DNA from: Alistipes sp.
GTDB taxonomy: Bacteria > Bacteroidota > Bacteroidia > Bacteroidales > Rikenellaceae
DNA length: 17,565 bases
Assembly: GCA_028691095.1 (NCBI GenBank)
Contig: JAQUZZ010000001.1
Span: 1-17,565 of the forward strand
Reading direction: 5' to 3'
The notes beneath the pieces are model-generated. The model did no database searches. It saw only the letters and a program-made list of their open reading frames with translations, and was not told the DNA's origin. Positions 1-8,059 of this stretch are shown here, piece by piece. Both the position numbers and the translations under genes were made by a program. Each line of letters starts with the position of its first letter. Position 1 is the first letter of the stretch.

Positions 1-804
1 AATGCCAAGGATCCCCGCTTCTTTTTCAAGCAATTTCTGGCCGGCGTCTTCACGGTCATCGCCATGACGGGACTCGACCAAGATATGATGCAACGCAACC
101 TGAGTTGCAAAAACTTCAAAGACTCTCAAAAAAATATCATTACCAGCGGGGTATTGCAATTGGTCATCATCTCCTTTTTCTTGGTATTGGGGGTACTGCT
201 CTACCTCTATGCCGACCAAACGGGAGTGGCTCTCCCCGCCAAAAGCGACCAGCTCTTTCCGATGATCGCCACACAGGGTTATTTCCCGGGGATCGTGGGG
301 TTGCTCTTCGTCTTGGGATTGATCTCCGCAGCCTATTCGGCCGCAGGTTCCGCCTTGACGGCACTCACCACCTCGTTTACGGTCGACATTCTGGAGACCC
401 CGAAGCGAGCGAGCGAGCAACAGACGGCGCGGATTCGTCGTCGCGTACACATCGGCATGGCTGCCGTGATGGGAGGTGTCATCCTGCTCTTCGAGTGGCT
501 CAACCACACCAGCGTCATCGACGCCGTCTACATCTTGGCCAGCTACACCTACGGGCCGATTTTGGGAATGTTCGCGTTCGGCATCCTGACGCGCAAACCC
601 ATCCGCGACCGATGGGTTCCCCTCGTTGCGCTGCTCTCGCCGCTGCTCTGCTGGATTCTACAACACTACTCACAAATATGGTTTGAAGGGTATAAATTCA
701 GTTATGAACTTCTGATCTTCAATGCCGTATTTACATTTATCGGCTTAGGAGTGCTGGGCATAGGTGTATCGCACGCCGCATCCCCTGCGCCCCGTAAACC
801 CTAA
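1..804 (+). CDS. Sodium:solute symporter (SSS family), 3' part only
   Basis: The frame is open from the first base to a TAA at 802-804, giving the last 267 residues of an inner-membrane cation-coupled symporter. The stretch encoding AMTGLDQDMMQRNLSC (about 61-110) is the conserved loop of the SSS family, and four to five hydrophobic segments follow, including IISFFLVLGVLLYLYA and the AYSAAGSALTALTTSFTVDI loop-helix typical of these carriers. The N-terminal half lies outside the window. Only 21 nt separate its stop from the secreted amidase gene, so the two are probably co-transcribed. From the neighbouring MurNAc genes I infer that it imports a product of cell-wall breakdown, but the residues visible here do not reveal the substrate. 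Family assignment is firm; substrate is a guess. Confidence 0.9.
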   Translation, partial: NAKDPRFFFKQFLAGVFTVIAMTGLDQDMMQRNLSCKNFKDSQKNIITSGVLQLVIISFFLVLGVLLYLYADQTGVALPAKSDQLFPMIATQGYFPGIVGLLFVLGLISAAYSAAGSALTALTTSFTVDILETPKRASEQQTARIRRRVHIGMAAVMGGVILLFEWLNHTSVIDAVYILASYTYGPILGMFAFGILTRKPIRDRWVPLVALLSPLLCWILQHYSQIWFEGYKFSYELLIFNAVFTFIGLGVLGIGVSHAASPAPRKP

Positions 805-825
805 TCTACCCCAAAAGTTATCTCC

Positions 826-3810
826 ATGAAAAAACGACGTCTCTTCATAGGTCTCACCCTCATGGCTCTCTGTGGAGGGTTGGAATCGCTGCACGCACAG
901 CAACTCTCCGATTCGACCCGCAACGAAATCGGCACGTTTCTCACCCAAACCGCGCGCACCATGCTTCGCAGCGGCCAGATCACCATCGACTCGGTGGCCG
1001 ACAGCAAACGGCAACTGGAGCTCTATGCGGGCGAAAATTGCGCCTACATTCCCTTTCGAGAGGAGAACGTACGAGCCATCTACGACGGCATCCGACAACG
1101 ACTTCCGGAAGCCTATGCACGCAAAAAGATCATACTCTACACCGACGGAAGTGCCATTGAGGAGCTGATTCCCAACCCCCTGCGCACCAAAGCCGATCCC
1201 AAACTCAAACGGTTCACCACCGTGGCGACCCGTCCGCTGGTCACCCCCCTTGATCGACCCTATACGCCGGAGGCGGGCTTGGCCGGGCGTCACATTGCCA
1301 TGTGGCAGAGCCACGGCTACTATTTCGAAGCCAAACTCAATCGTTGGGAGTGGCAACGCGCCCGCATCTTCGAGACCGTCGAGGATCTCTATACGCAGAG
1401 CTATGTGCTACCCTACCTGATTCCGATGTTGGAGCGTGCCGGAGCTTACGTTCTGCTGCCCCGCGAACGAGACACGCAACGCGCCGAGGTCATCATCGAC
1501 AACGACCCTTCGGTACAATCCGGCTCGCGTTACGAGGAGATCAACGGCAACCGCAAATGGAGCGAAGGGTTGCAACCCGGGTTTGCCTACACGCGACATC
1601 TCTACAAAGAGAAGGAGAATCCATTTCGTGAGGGAACCTACCGACGGGTGGAGAGCGTAACGCGCGAATCGGAACAGAGCGTGGCGCAGTGGACGCCCCA
1701 GATCCCTACCGAAGGAGCCTACGCCGTCTACATCAGCTATCACAGCGAACCCCAAAGCAGCGACGATGTACTCTATACGGTTCATCACTTGGGTGGCATC
1801 ACCCGCTTCCACATCAATCAAACCATGGGGGGTGGCACGTGGATCTACCTCGGTCACTTCCGTTTTGGGGAGGGCTGCACGGCAGAGGGTTCGATCACCG
1901 TGAGCAACCTCTCGCGAAAGAAGGGTCGCATCATTACGGCCGACGGCGTGAAGGTGGGCGGTGGTGAGGGCAACATTGCACGGATCACACCACCGGCACA
2001 GCAACAGCCCGAGATGCCCTATACGTATGAAGCAAGTGGCTATCCTCGCTTCACAGAGGCGGCACGATATTGGTTGCAGTGGGCGGGAGTGCCCGACTCG
2101 GTCTACTCCTCTACCCAGTTCACCAGCGACTACAAGGACGACTACCTCTCCCGCGGATTGTGGGTGAATTATCTGGTCGGAGGTTCGGCCAATGCGCCTA
2201 AACGCAAGGGCTTGCATATTCCGATCGACCTCTCCTTGGCCTTTCACACCGATGCAGGCACCACGCCCGACGATTCGATCATCGGAACGTTGGGAATCTA
2301 TTACACCCACAAAACCGAAGGACGCTACCCGAACGGCACCTCTCGGATGCTCTCGCGCGATCTGACGGACATGATACAGACCCAGATCGTTGCCGACCTC
2401 CAAGCGCAATTTGAACCGCGCTGGTCGCGTCGCGGAATGTGGAACGACTCCTACTTTGAGGCGCACCTCCCGGAGGTTCCCTCCATGCTACTGGAGCTGC
2501 TCTCCCACCAAAATTTTGCCGACATGCGCTACGGTTTGGATCCGAGCTTCCGTTTCACAGTGTGTCGGGCTATCTATAAAGCCATGGCGCGTTTCATCGC
2601 CTTTCAACACAAACAGGAGTGTGTGATACAGCCTCTTCCGGTCGATCATTTCCGAATCCAAGAACAAGACAAAAACCGCGTTCAACTCTCTTGGCAGCCG
2701 GTTGCCGACACCCTGGAGCCCACCGCTACGGCCGAACGCTACCTGCTCTACACCCGCGTGGGGGATGGGGATTTCGACCACGGAGTCATCGTCGAGGGAA
2801 CCTCGGTCAGCATCGAGCAAGAACCGGGACGTCTGTACAGCTATCGGGTTACCGCCCTCAACCGAGGTGGTGAGAGTTTCCCCTCGGAGACGCTTTCGGC
2901 CTGTCTGGTTGCTCGCAGCAAGGGCACCGTATTGGTGATCAACGGATTTGATCGCATCAGTGCACCCTACAGCTTTGTCGACGACTCCTTGGCCGGATTC
3001 TACGACGAGGTCGACCACGGTGTACCCGACGGCACCGACATCGCCTACATCGGCAGTCAATATGAATTTGGACGTCCGACCCCGTATGCCGACGACGATG
3101 CCGCAGGTTTCGGAGCCAGCCGTGCCGACTACGAAACCCAAGTCATTGCCGGCAACTCCAGGGACTACCCTTCGGTACACGGACGTGCACTGGTGGCAGC
3201 CGGATACTCTTTCGTTTCGAGTAGCGACGAAGCCGTGGGTGCCGAGCGCGGAACGCTGAAGGATTATAAAGCCATCGACCTGATCTTAGGCAAACAACGC
3301 ACCACCGCCGTCGCACGAGGAGCCAAGCCGGCTCGTTTCGCCACCTACCCGGCTCCGCTACGCCAACAACTTACCGATTATTGTCAGGCCGGAGGATCGC
3401 TGTTGGTTTCAGGGGCTTACCTCCTCTCCGATCTGCATCAACAAGACACCGCTGCGGCTCGCACGTTTGGAGCCGAAGTGCTGAAAATCAAATTGCGCAC
3501 TGCGCGCGCTGCAATCCGCGGCGAGGTGAAGAGTGTCTCCTCTCCCTTCCCCTCCCTGAACGGACGCTACACCTATCATCACGCCCTGAGCGACTCCTGC
3601 TATGTGGTGGAGTCTCCGGACGCCATCGAACCGGCCGATCCGAAAGCCTACACCGTCTTTCGGTACAGCGAGAACAACCTGAGCGCCGGAGTGGCCTACA
3701 AGGGTGCTTATCGCGTGTGCGCCCTGGGATTCCCGATTGAGGCTCTGCAAACCGAGGAGCAACGACGTGCAATGATCCAAACGATTTTTACTTTCTTTGA
3801 AACCAAATAA
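826..3810 (+). CDS. Secreted N-acetylmuramoyl-L-alanine amidase with inserted golvesin-like domain and FN3 domain
   Basis: 994 residues. A type I signal peptide ends near LHA-QQ (about residue 24). The chain then reads as an Amidase_3-type zinc hydrolase split by an insertion. The first zinc-ligand candidate is His163 in WQSHGYYFE, followed by Glu183 or Glu186 and the LERAGAYVLLPRERD strand. A golvesin C-terminal-like beta domain follows (about 276-387, with YAVYISYHSE and GGGTWIYLGHFRFGEG). The amidase then resumes with LAFHTDAG (His474) and PSMLLELLSHQN (catalytic-type Glu557). A fibronectin type III domain follows (about 602-695), then a roughly 290-residue C-terminal domain with a Rossmann or amidotransferase look (GTVLVINGFDRI, CQAGGSLLVSGAYLL). 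Relatives are often annotated 'xanthan lyase', which the amidase residues do not support. It probably cleaves peptide stems from MurNAc in the periplasm or outside the cell, feeding the downstream transporter. Confidence 0.85.
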   Translation: MKKRRLFIGLTLMALCGGLESLHAQQLSDSTRNEIGTFLTQTARTMLRSGQITIDSVADSKRQLELYAGENCAYIPFREENVRAIYDGIRQRLPEAYARKKIILYTDGSAIEELIPNPLRTKADPKLKRFTTVATRPLVTPLDRPYTPEAGLAGRHIAMWQSHGYYFEAKLNRWEWQRARIFETVEDLYTQSYVLPYLIPMLERAGAYVLLPRERDTQRAEVIIDNDPSVQSGSRYEEINGNRKWSEGLQPGFAYTRHLYKEKENPFREGTYRRVESVTRESEQSVAQWTPQIPTEGAYAVYISYHSEPQSSDDVLYTVHHLGGITRFHINQTMGGGTWIYLGHFRFGEGCTAEGSITVSNLSRKKGRIITADGVKVGGGEGNIARITPPAQQQPEMPYTYEASGYPRFTEAARYWLQWAGVPDSVYSSTQFTSDYKDDYLSRGLWVNYLVGGSANAPKRKGLHIPIDLSLAFHTDAGTTPDDSIIGTLGIYYTHKTEGRYPNGTSRMLSRDLTDMIQTQIVADLQAQFEPRWSRRGMWNDSYFEAHLPEVPSMLLELLSHQNFADMRYGLDPSFRFTVCRAIYKAMARFIAFQHKQECVIQPLPVDHFRIQEQDKNRVQLSWQPVADTLEPTATAERYLLYTRVGDGDFDHGVIVEGTSVSIEQEPGRLYSYRVTALNRGGESFPSETLSACLVARSKGTVLVINGFDRISAPYSFVDDSLAGFYDEVDHGVPDGTDIAYIGSQYEFGRPTPYADDDAAGFGASRADYETQVIAGNSRDYPSVHGRALVAAGYSFVSSSDEAVGAERGTLKDYKAIDLILGKQRTTAVARGAKPARFATYPAPLRQQLTDYCQAGGSLLVSGAYLLSDLHQQDTAAARTFGAEVLKIKLRTARAAIRGEVKSVSSPFPSLNGRYTYHHALSDSCYVVESPDAIEPADPKAYTVFRYSENNLSAGVAYKGAYRVCALGFPIEALQTEEQRRAMIQTIFTFFETK

Positions 3811-3846
3811 ACGCCTCTTGGTGCATAGTGTTGATTGTTAATAAAT

Positions 3847-3861
3847 AGCACATGGTGCTTA
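3847..3861 (+). repeat. Dyad motif AGCAC-N3-GTGCTTA before murT-like gene
   Basis: AGCAC (3847-3851) and GTGCT (3855-3859) form a 5-bp inverted repeat around ATG, followed by TA. It ends 4 nt before the murT-like start codon. It is one of four similar sites in the window; the others are at 9352, 14320 and 16465. It could be a small mRNA hairpin near the translation start or a protein-binding site. Confidence 0.5.
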
Positions 3862-3865
3862 CTTT

Positions 3866-5038
3866 ATGGATACCACACTACAAAAACAACGACTTTTAGC
3901 CTTAGACGTATTACGCGGGCTCACCATCGCCGGAATGATCTTAGTGAACAATCCGGGGAGTTGGGCCTCCATCTACGCGCCCTTGCGCCATGCCGAGTGG
4001 AACGGACTCACCCCCACCGATTTGGTGTTTCCCTTCTTCATGTTCATCATGGGAGTCTCCACCTACCTCTCCTTGCGGAAATACGAATTTCAGTGGAGCC
4101 GAGAGGCCGTCTGGAAAATTCTCCGCCGCACGGTGGTGATTCTGCTGATCGGCTGGGGTGTGGGATGGTTCGCGCGCTTCTGCTCCACCTTTGTCGCACT
4201 GGGCGACGAACCGATCGGATGGGGAGAACGCATCGGCCGCTCCTGCTGGACTTTTGAGAGAATGCGTATCTTAGGAGTGTTGCCTCGCCTCGCCTTGAGC
4301 TACGGGGCTGCCGCCCTGATCGCCCTGAGCCTACCCCACCGTCGCATACCTTGGGTGATCGCCTCGCTCCTTGTGGGGTATACGCTCTTGCTGACCTTCG
4401 GGCACGGTTATGAGATCTCGGAGGCCAACCTCATCGGAGTGGTCGATCGAGCCTTGTGGGGCCCCGCCCATATGTACCATGAAGGCGATCTGTCGTTCGA
4501 TCCCGAAGGCTTGCTCAGCACCCTTCCCTCCGTGGCTCACGTATTGATCGGCTTTTGCTGCGGAGCGTGGGTGGCCTCCTCGCGCCCCCTCAACGACAAG
4601 ATCCTTCGTCTCCTGCTCTTGGGCGTTGCCCTAACTTTAGGAGGCTGGCTGATGAGCTACGGATGGCCGATCAATAAGAAAGTGTGGTCGTCCACCTTTG
4701 TACTGACCACGTGCGGCATGGGAGCCTCCCTGCTGGGCGGATTGCTGTGGTTGATTGACGGACAGGGAAAAAAACGTTGGGGTCGCTTCTTTGAGGTCTT
4801 CGGGGTGAACCCGCTGTTTCTCTATGTATTGGCCAGCATTCTCTCCATCCTTATGGGTTCGATAAGCCTGCCGCATGGCGACGGAAGCCTCAGCATCCAC
4901 GGATGGATCTACCTCGTAGCCCTGAAGTCATGGCTGGGAGCCCATGCGGCTTCTTTGGCCTTTGCCCTCCTCTTTGTGGGAATCAACTGGGGCATCGGAT
5001 GGATACTCTATCGTCACAAAATTTATATTAAGATATGA
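3866..5038 (+). CDS. murT: Inner-membrane MurNAc transporter, MurT-like (DUF5009 / NagX-HGSNAT-like family)
   Basis: 390 residues with about ten hydrophobic segments. The N-terminus shows the family signature: RLLALDVLRGLTIAGMILVN, then HAEWNGLTPTDLVFPFFMF and IMGVSTYLSLRK. Relatives are annotated as acyltransferase-like or DUF5009 proteins. In Tannerella forsythia the member next to a kinase and MurQ (Tanf_08375) was shown, together with the kinase, to permit PTS-independent MurNAc uptake. The same gene order here supports that role. The stop overlaps the start of the kinase gene by 4 nt (ATGA at 5035-5038), implying translational coupling. The ATG at 3866 is the only reasonable start, lying just before the first conserved helix, and a GCAC-N3-GTGCTTA dyad sits 4 nt upstream. 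Family is certain; MurNAc specificity is inferred from context. NagX-like GlcNAc transport or sugar acetylation remain alternatives. Confidence 0.82.
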   Translation: MDTTLQKQRLLALDVLRGLTIAGMILVNNPGSWASIYAPLRHAEWNGLTPTDLVFPFFMFIMGVSTYLSLRKYEFQWSREAVWKILRRTVVILLIGWGVGWFARFCSTFVALGDEPIGWGERIGRSCWTFERMRILGVLPRLALSYGAAALIALSLPHRRIPWVIASLLVGYTLLLTFGHGYEISEANLIGVVDRALWGPAHMYHEGDLSFDPEGLLSTLPSVAHVLIGFCCGAWVASSRPLNDKILRLLLLGVALTLGGWLMSYGWPINKKVWSSTFVLTTCGMGASLLGGLLWLIDGQGKKRWGRFFEVFGVNPLFLYVLASILSILMGSISLPHGDGSLSIHGWIYLVALKSWLGAHAASLAFALLFVGINWGIGWILYRHKIYIKI

Positions 5039-5895
5039 TACTCATTGCAGACAGCGGATCCACAAAGACCGAATGGGGCATTGTGGAGAACGGACGAATT
5101 GTTCAGAACGTAGCAACACGCGGCATGAATCCCTTTTTTCAGGGTCGCGACGAGATTATTCAATGTATCAAAGAGGATCTGCTCCCCATCGTAGGAGACA
5201 AGGCGATTCGTAAGATCTTATTCTACGGAGCCGGATGTGCCTTTCCGGATAAGATCTCGATCATTCGCGAGATCTTACTCAACTTCTTCTCTTCGGCTCA
5301 AATCGAGGTGGGCAGCGATATGTTAGGGGCTGCGCGTGCGCTATGCCTCCACGAAAAGGGCATCGCCTGCATTCTGGGCACAGGATCGAACTCCTGTTTC
5401 TATGACGGCGAAAAGATCTGCAACAACGTCTCTCCGCTGGGCTTTATTCTGGGGGACGAGGGCAGCGGAGCCGTCTTGGGACGCGAACTGGTGAGCGACT
5501 GTTTGAAGCACCAGCTTCCGGAATCGGTGTGTCAACTCTTTTTTGATCGCTACAATTTAACCCCCGCCGACATTCTGGAGCAGGTCTATCGACGCCCCAC
5601 GCCCAATCGCTTTTTGGCCAGTCTGTCGCCCTTCCTGATCGAGCACATCGAGATTCCGGAGATTCACGACCTGGTGCTGCGCAACTTTTCGGAGTTTCTG
5701 CAACGCAACGTGCTGCAATACCCCGAAGCGCAAGATTGCGAAATCCACTTTGTGGGTTCGATTGCCTACTATTATAAAGAGACCCTCGCCGAAGCCCTCC
5801 AAGCCAAAGGCCTCAGACAAGGCTTGATCCTGCGTACACCGCTCCACGGATTGGTGCGCTATCATGCCGATCAAGACCAAGCAACATCAAAATAA
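5035..5895 (+). CDS. murK: N-acetylmuramic acid / amino-sugar kinase, MurK-like (BadF/BadG ATPase, ASKHA fold)
   Basis: 286 residues, cytoplasmic. The ASKHA nucleotide-binding motifs are in order: the phosphate-1 loop IADSGSTKTEWGIVENG at the N-terminus, ACILGTGSNSCFYDGEKI in the middle, and GFILGDEGSGAVLGRE (Asp141, Glu142), which is typical of GlcNAc-kinase-like BadF/BadG family members. Its ATG lies inside the 3' end of the transporter gene. By analogy with the T. forsythia kinase it phosphorylates imported MurNAc, and possibly GlcNAc, at O6 using ATP. This makes the substrate for the etherase encoded next and replaces the PTS step used by Escherichia coli. The 112-nt gap to murQ contains a nested inverted repeat. 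Kinase family is clear; MurNAc preference rests on the neighbourhood. Confidence 0.85.
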   Translation: MILIADSGSTKTEWGIVENGRIVQNVATRGMNPFFQGRDEIIQCIKEDLLPIVGDKAIRKILFYGAGCAFPDKISIIREILLNFFSSAQIEVGSDMLGAARALCLHEKGIACILGTGSNSCFYDGEKICNNVSPLGFILGDEGSGAVLGRELVSDCLKHQLPESVCQLFFDRYNLTPADILEQVYRRPTPNRFLASLSPFLIEHIEIPEIHDLVLRNFSEFLQRNVLQYPEAQDCEIHFVGSIAYYYKETLAEALQAKGLRQGLILRTPLHGLVRYHADQDQATSK

Positions 5896-5899
5896 AGAG

Positions 5900-5951
5900 A
5901 ATCAACACATTGCATAGCATAATCGGTTACATCTACCGCTACGCGTTGATT
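5900..5951 (+). repeat. Nested inverted repeat in the murK-murQ gap
   Basis: Three arm pairs nest in order: AATCAAC (5900-5906) with GTTGATT (5945-5951), TAGC (5915-5918) with GCTA (5938-5941), and GGT (5925-5927) with ACC (5935-5937), closing a 7-nt loop. The stem is interrupted and there is no T-run after it, so it is not a standard terminator. It may shape murQ expression relative to murK. Confidence 0.4.
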
Positions 5952-6007
5952 GTCAGCTAAACGCCGTTATTCCACGAAAAACCACCCTCAAACTCATCGT
6001 TTCTGTT

Positions 6008-6844
6008 ATGTCATTTGAAAAAATCACCGAACAAGCCTCATTGTACGATAACCTAGAGCAACAGTCGATCCGCGAACTACTGGAGGCCATGAATCACGAG
6101 GATCAGAAGGTTCCTTTGGCCGTACAGCGCGCGATTCCCCAGATCGAAAAATTGGTTACATCCCTTGTAGAACGGATGCAACAAGGGGGGCGTCTCTTTT
6201 ACATGGGAGCCGGAACGAGTGGACGCTTGGGCGTATTGGATGCTTCGGAGATTCCTCCCACCTTCGGGTTGCCCCCCACCTTGGTCGTAGGACTCATTGC
6301 GGGAGGCGACACGGCTCTCCGCAATCCGGTGGAACACGCCGAGGATGATCGCGAGCGCGGATGGCAAGAGTTGGAGGAGCGTAAAATCTCCACCTTGGAC
6401 ACCGTGGTCGGAATTGCCTCTTCAGGTACAACACCCTATGTCATCGGCGCCCTGCACGAAGCACGAAAACGGGGAATTCTGACCGCCTGCATTTGCAGCA
6501 ACCCGGACTCACCCTTGGCCGCCGAGGCCGATATTCCGATCGAAATGATCGTCGGGCCCGAATTTGTCACCGGCAGCTCACGCCTCAAATCGGGAACGGG
6601 ACAAAAACTGATCTGCAACATGATTACCACCACCACGATGATCCGGCTGGGTCGCGTCAAGGGCAATCGCATGGTGAATATGCAGTTGAGCAACGACAAA
6701 TTGATTGAGCGAGGAACTCGCATGGTCGTCGAGGAGTTGGGGATTGATGCCGTCCAAGCACGCACGTTGTTGCTTCGACACGGTTCGGCACGCAAGGCCA
6801 TCGAGGCCTATCGCCAAGTCTCCACCTCCGCAAACCCTGTATAA
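6008..6844 (+). CDS. murQ: N-acetylmuramic acid 6-phosphate etherase MurQ
   Basis: 278 residues, slightly shorter than the 298 of the E. coli enzyme. It is a SIS-domain protein that removes D-lactate from MurNAc-6-P, leaving GlcNAc-6-P in the cytoplasm. The sugar-phosphate-binding loop MGAGTSGRLGVLDASEIPP is intact. Glu81 in DASE and Glu112 in HAEDDRERG align with the two catalytic glutamates of E. coli MurQ (83 and 114). Further signatures are GIASSGTTPYVIGAL, GPEFVTGSSRLKSGTGQK and GRVKGNRMVNMQLSNDKL. The first Met (MSFEKITEQAS) fits the family N-terminus. It completes the transporter-kinase-etherase set, but is separated from the kinase by 112 nt, so it could be partly independently expressed. 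I see no convincing promoter there. Confidence 0.95.
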   Translation: MSFEKITEQASLYDNLEQQSIRELLEAMNHEDQKVPLAVQRAIPQIEKLVTSLVERMQQGGRLFYMGAGTSGRLGVLDASEIPPTFGLPPTLVVGLIAGGDTALRNPVEHAEDDRERGWQELEERKISTLDTVVGIASSGTTPYVIGALHEARKRGILTACICSNPDSPLAAEADIPIEMIVGPEFVTGSSRLKSGTGQKLICNMITTTTMIRLGRVKGNRMVNMQLSNDKLIERGTRMVVEELGIDAVQARTLLLRHGSARKAIEAYRQVSTSANPV

Positions 6845-7064
6845 GCAGAGCGCGCGTCTTGCGAATCCATCGCACGATAAGCTTACTCCTCGTATCATAA
6901 AAACAAGAATTTCACGTTCTTCCCTTGTCCTCCGATCCGTACATATTCATGACAAGGGGAGATTCTTTGCCTCAAGAAGGGTAGTCCCAGACTCCCCCTT
7001 GTCCATCACGACAAGAGAGACACAGCAAAGAGCATGGAACAAGACAGAGAGAAGAAAAAGAGAA
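6845..7064 (+). promoter_or_regulatory. Structured leader upstream of surE with overlapping CTTGTC/GACAAG repeats
   Basis: This 220-nt gap holds no gene. Four complementary segments lie in series: A, CCCTTGTC (6922-6929); B, GACAAGGGGAG (6951-6961); C, CTCCCCCTTGTC (6992-7003); D, GACAAG (7010-7015). A can pair with B, B with C (nine perfect pairs) or C with D (6-nt loop), and these pairings exclude one another. A small TTCTT/AAGAA hairpin (6963-6978) nests inside B-C, and AAGAA/TTCTT (6905-6921) lies upstream of A. It matches no riboswitch family I recognise. No clear -7 box is seen, so it may be part of a longer transcript from murQ. Confidence 0.5.
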
Positions 7065-7850
7065 ATGGATAGACCTTTAATATTTATTACCAACGACGAC
7101 GGCTATCAAGCCAAAGGACTGCGTTGCCTGATTGATATGATGCGCCCCTTGGGTCGCATATTGGTCGTAGCCCCCGAAGTGGGACAAAGCGGCAAATCGC
7201 ACGCCATCACGATGTCTCAACCGATTTATATGCGACTGGTTGAAGAGGATGACGATGTAACGATCTACACGTGTAGCGGGACGCCCGTCGATTGCGTCAA
7301 AGTCACCTTCGACTACCTGCTCAAGGATCAACGACTTCCCGACTTGGCGCTATCGGGCATCAATCACGGAGCCAATTCGGGCGTCAACGTCCTCTACTCC
7401 GGCACGATGGGTGCCGCCATGGAGGAGAGTTTTTATAACATTCCTACGGTAGGAGTGTCGCTATTGAGTCATGATGAAGATGCCGATTTCTCGTCGATTC
7501 CGAGTTTTGTGCTCCCGATTATTGAGCGCGTGATGCGCGGAGAGGCGGGGATCCCCGTATGTCTCAACATCAATGTACCGGATCTACCTCACGGACAGAT
7601 TCGGGGAGTCAAGTTCTGTCGTCAAACCCGCGGTTTTTGGCGGGAGGATTTCGAGAAACGGCAAGATCCGCGCGGGCGAGACTACTATTGGCTGAGCGGC
7701 TACTTCGTCAACACCGAGCCCGACGCCGTCGATACCGACGAATGGGCGCTCAAGAACGATTACATCGCCGTAGTCCCCGTTCAGGTCGATCAAACCAATT
7801 ACACCCAATTACGCCAACTTCAAGCCTGGAATACCCAATGCTCGGAGTGA
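7065..7850 (+). CDS. surE: 5'/3'-nucleotidase SurE
   Basis: 261 residues. SurE is a cytoplasmic, divalent-metal-dependent phosphatase acting on nucleoside monophosphates and related substrates. The metal-binding residues of the family are present: Asp11-Asp12 in ITNDDGYQAKG, Ser42 in GQSGKSHAIT and Asn100 in LSGINHGANSG. The GTPVDCVK and MGAAMEE motifs also match. The same frame stays open back to an ATG at 6705, but that start would overlap murQ and add residues with no SurE similarity. The ATG at 7065 places the catalytic Asp pair at the usual distance from the N-terminus and is preceded by a purine-rich AAGAAAAAGAGAA tract, so I chose it. It is separated from murQ by a 220-nt structured leader and from the efflux operon by a promoter, so it probably forms its own unit or the tail of the preceding one. 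Confidence 0.95.
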   Translation: MDRPLIFITNDDGYQAKGLRCLIDMMRPLGRILVVAPEVGQSGKSHAITMSQPIYMRLVEEDDDVTIYTCSGTPVDCVKVTFDYLLKDQRLPDLALSGINHGANSGVNVLYSGTMGAAMEESFYNIPTVGVSLLSHDEDADFSSIPSFVLPIIERVMRGEAGIPVCLNINVPDLPHGQIRGVKFCRQTRGFWREDFEKRQDPRGRDYYWLSGYFVNTEPDAVDTDEWALKNDYIAVVPVQVDQTNYTQLRQLQAWNTQCSE

Positions 7851-7933
7851 AAATCTTGCAAAAAACCACGAAATCGATGTAAAAACAGGTCATAGAAACC
7901 ATAAAACTTTTTTTCTTTTCAAGTTTTGTGCTC

Positions 7934-7941
7934 TATCTTTG
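7934..7941 (+). promoter_or_regulatory. Bacteroidota-type -7 promoter box of the efflux operon
   Basis: TATCTTTG matches the TAnnTTTG consensus of the primary sigma factor in Bacteroidota exactly. The expected -33 position is T-rich (7908-7920) but lacks a clean TTTG. A start near 7948 would give a leader of about 160 nt before the adaptor gene. It lies in the only long intergenic region upstream of the three efflux genes. Confidence 0.55.
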
Positions 7942-8024
7942 CTCCCTTGATTCTATGGGTAAATCCAGCGCATCCCAAGCATTTACACAGTGTGACTTTG
8001 CGCGCCGAGGTATCCATAAAATCG

Positions 8025-8059
8025 GATTTCACCTTGCAGTGTAAGCAGGGCGTGAAATC
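8025..8059 (+). repeat. Inverted repeat in the efflux operon leader (operator or RNA hairpin)
   Basis: GATTTCAC (8025-8032) and GTGAAATC (8052-8059) are perfect complements. Inside them CTTGC (8033-8037) pairs with GCAGG (8045-8049) with one G-T wobble, leaving a 7-nt loop and a 2-nt bulge, for 13 pairs in all. There is no following T-run, so it is not a typical terminator. GTGTAA (8039-8044), largely in the loop, can also pair with TTACAC (7983-7988), offering an alternative fold. An operator for a distant repressor or a 5'-UTR regulatory stem are both possible. Confidence 0.5.

Noticed and set aside
1408..2466. Open frame of 352 codons on the minus strand
   Set aside because: It is antisense to the amidase gene and has no recognisable domain.
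3835..4257. Open frame of 140 codons overlapping the start of the murT-like gene
   Set aside because: Its His/Arg-rich translation is a frame shadow. The overlapping frame has the conserved DUF5009 N-terminal signature.
6705..7064. In-frame upstream extension of surE beginning at an ATG inside murQ
   Set aside because: It would overlap murQ by 140 nt, the added residues are Ser/Arg-rich with no SurE similarity, and the ATG at 7065 gives the standard N-terminus.
7851..7920. Possible terminator after surE from the T-rich run at 7908-7920
   Set aside because: No stem of convincing length precedes the T-run; only a 3-4 bp GGT/ACC pairing is present.
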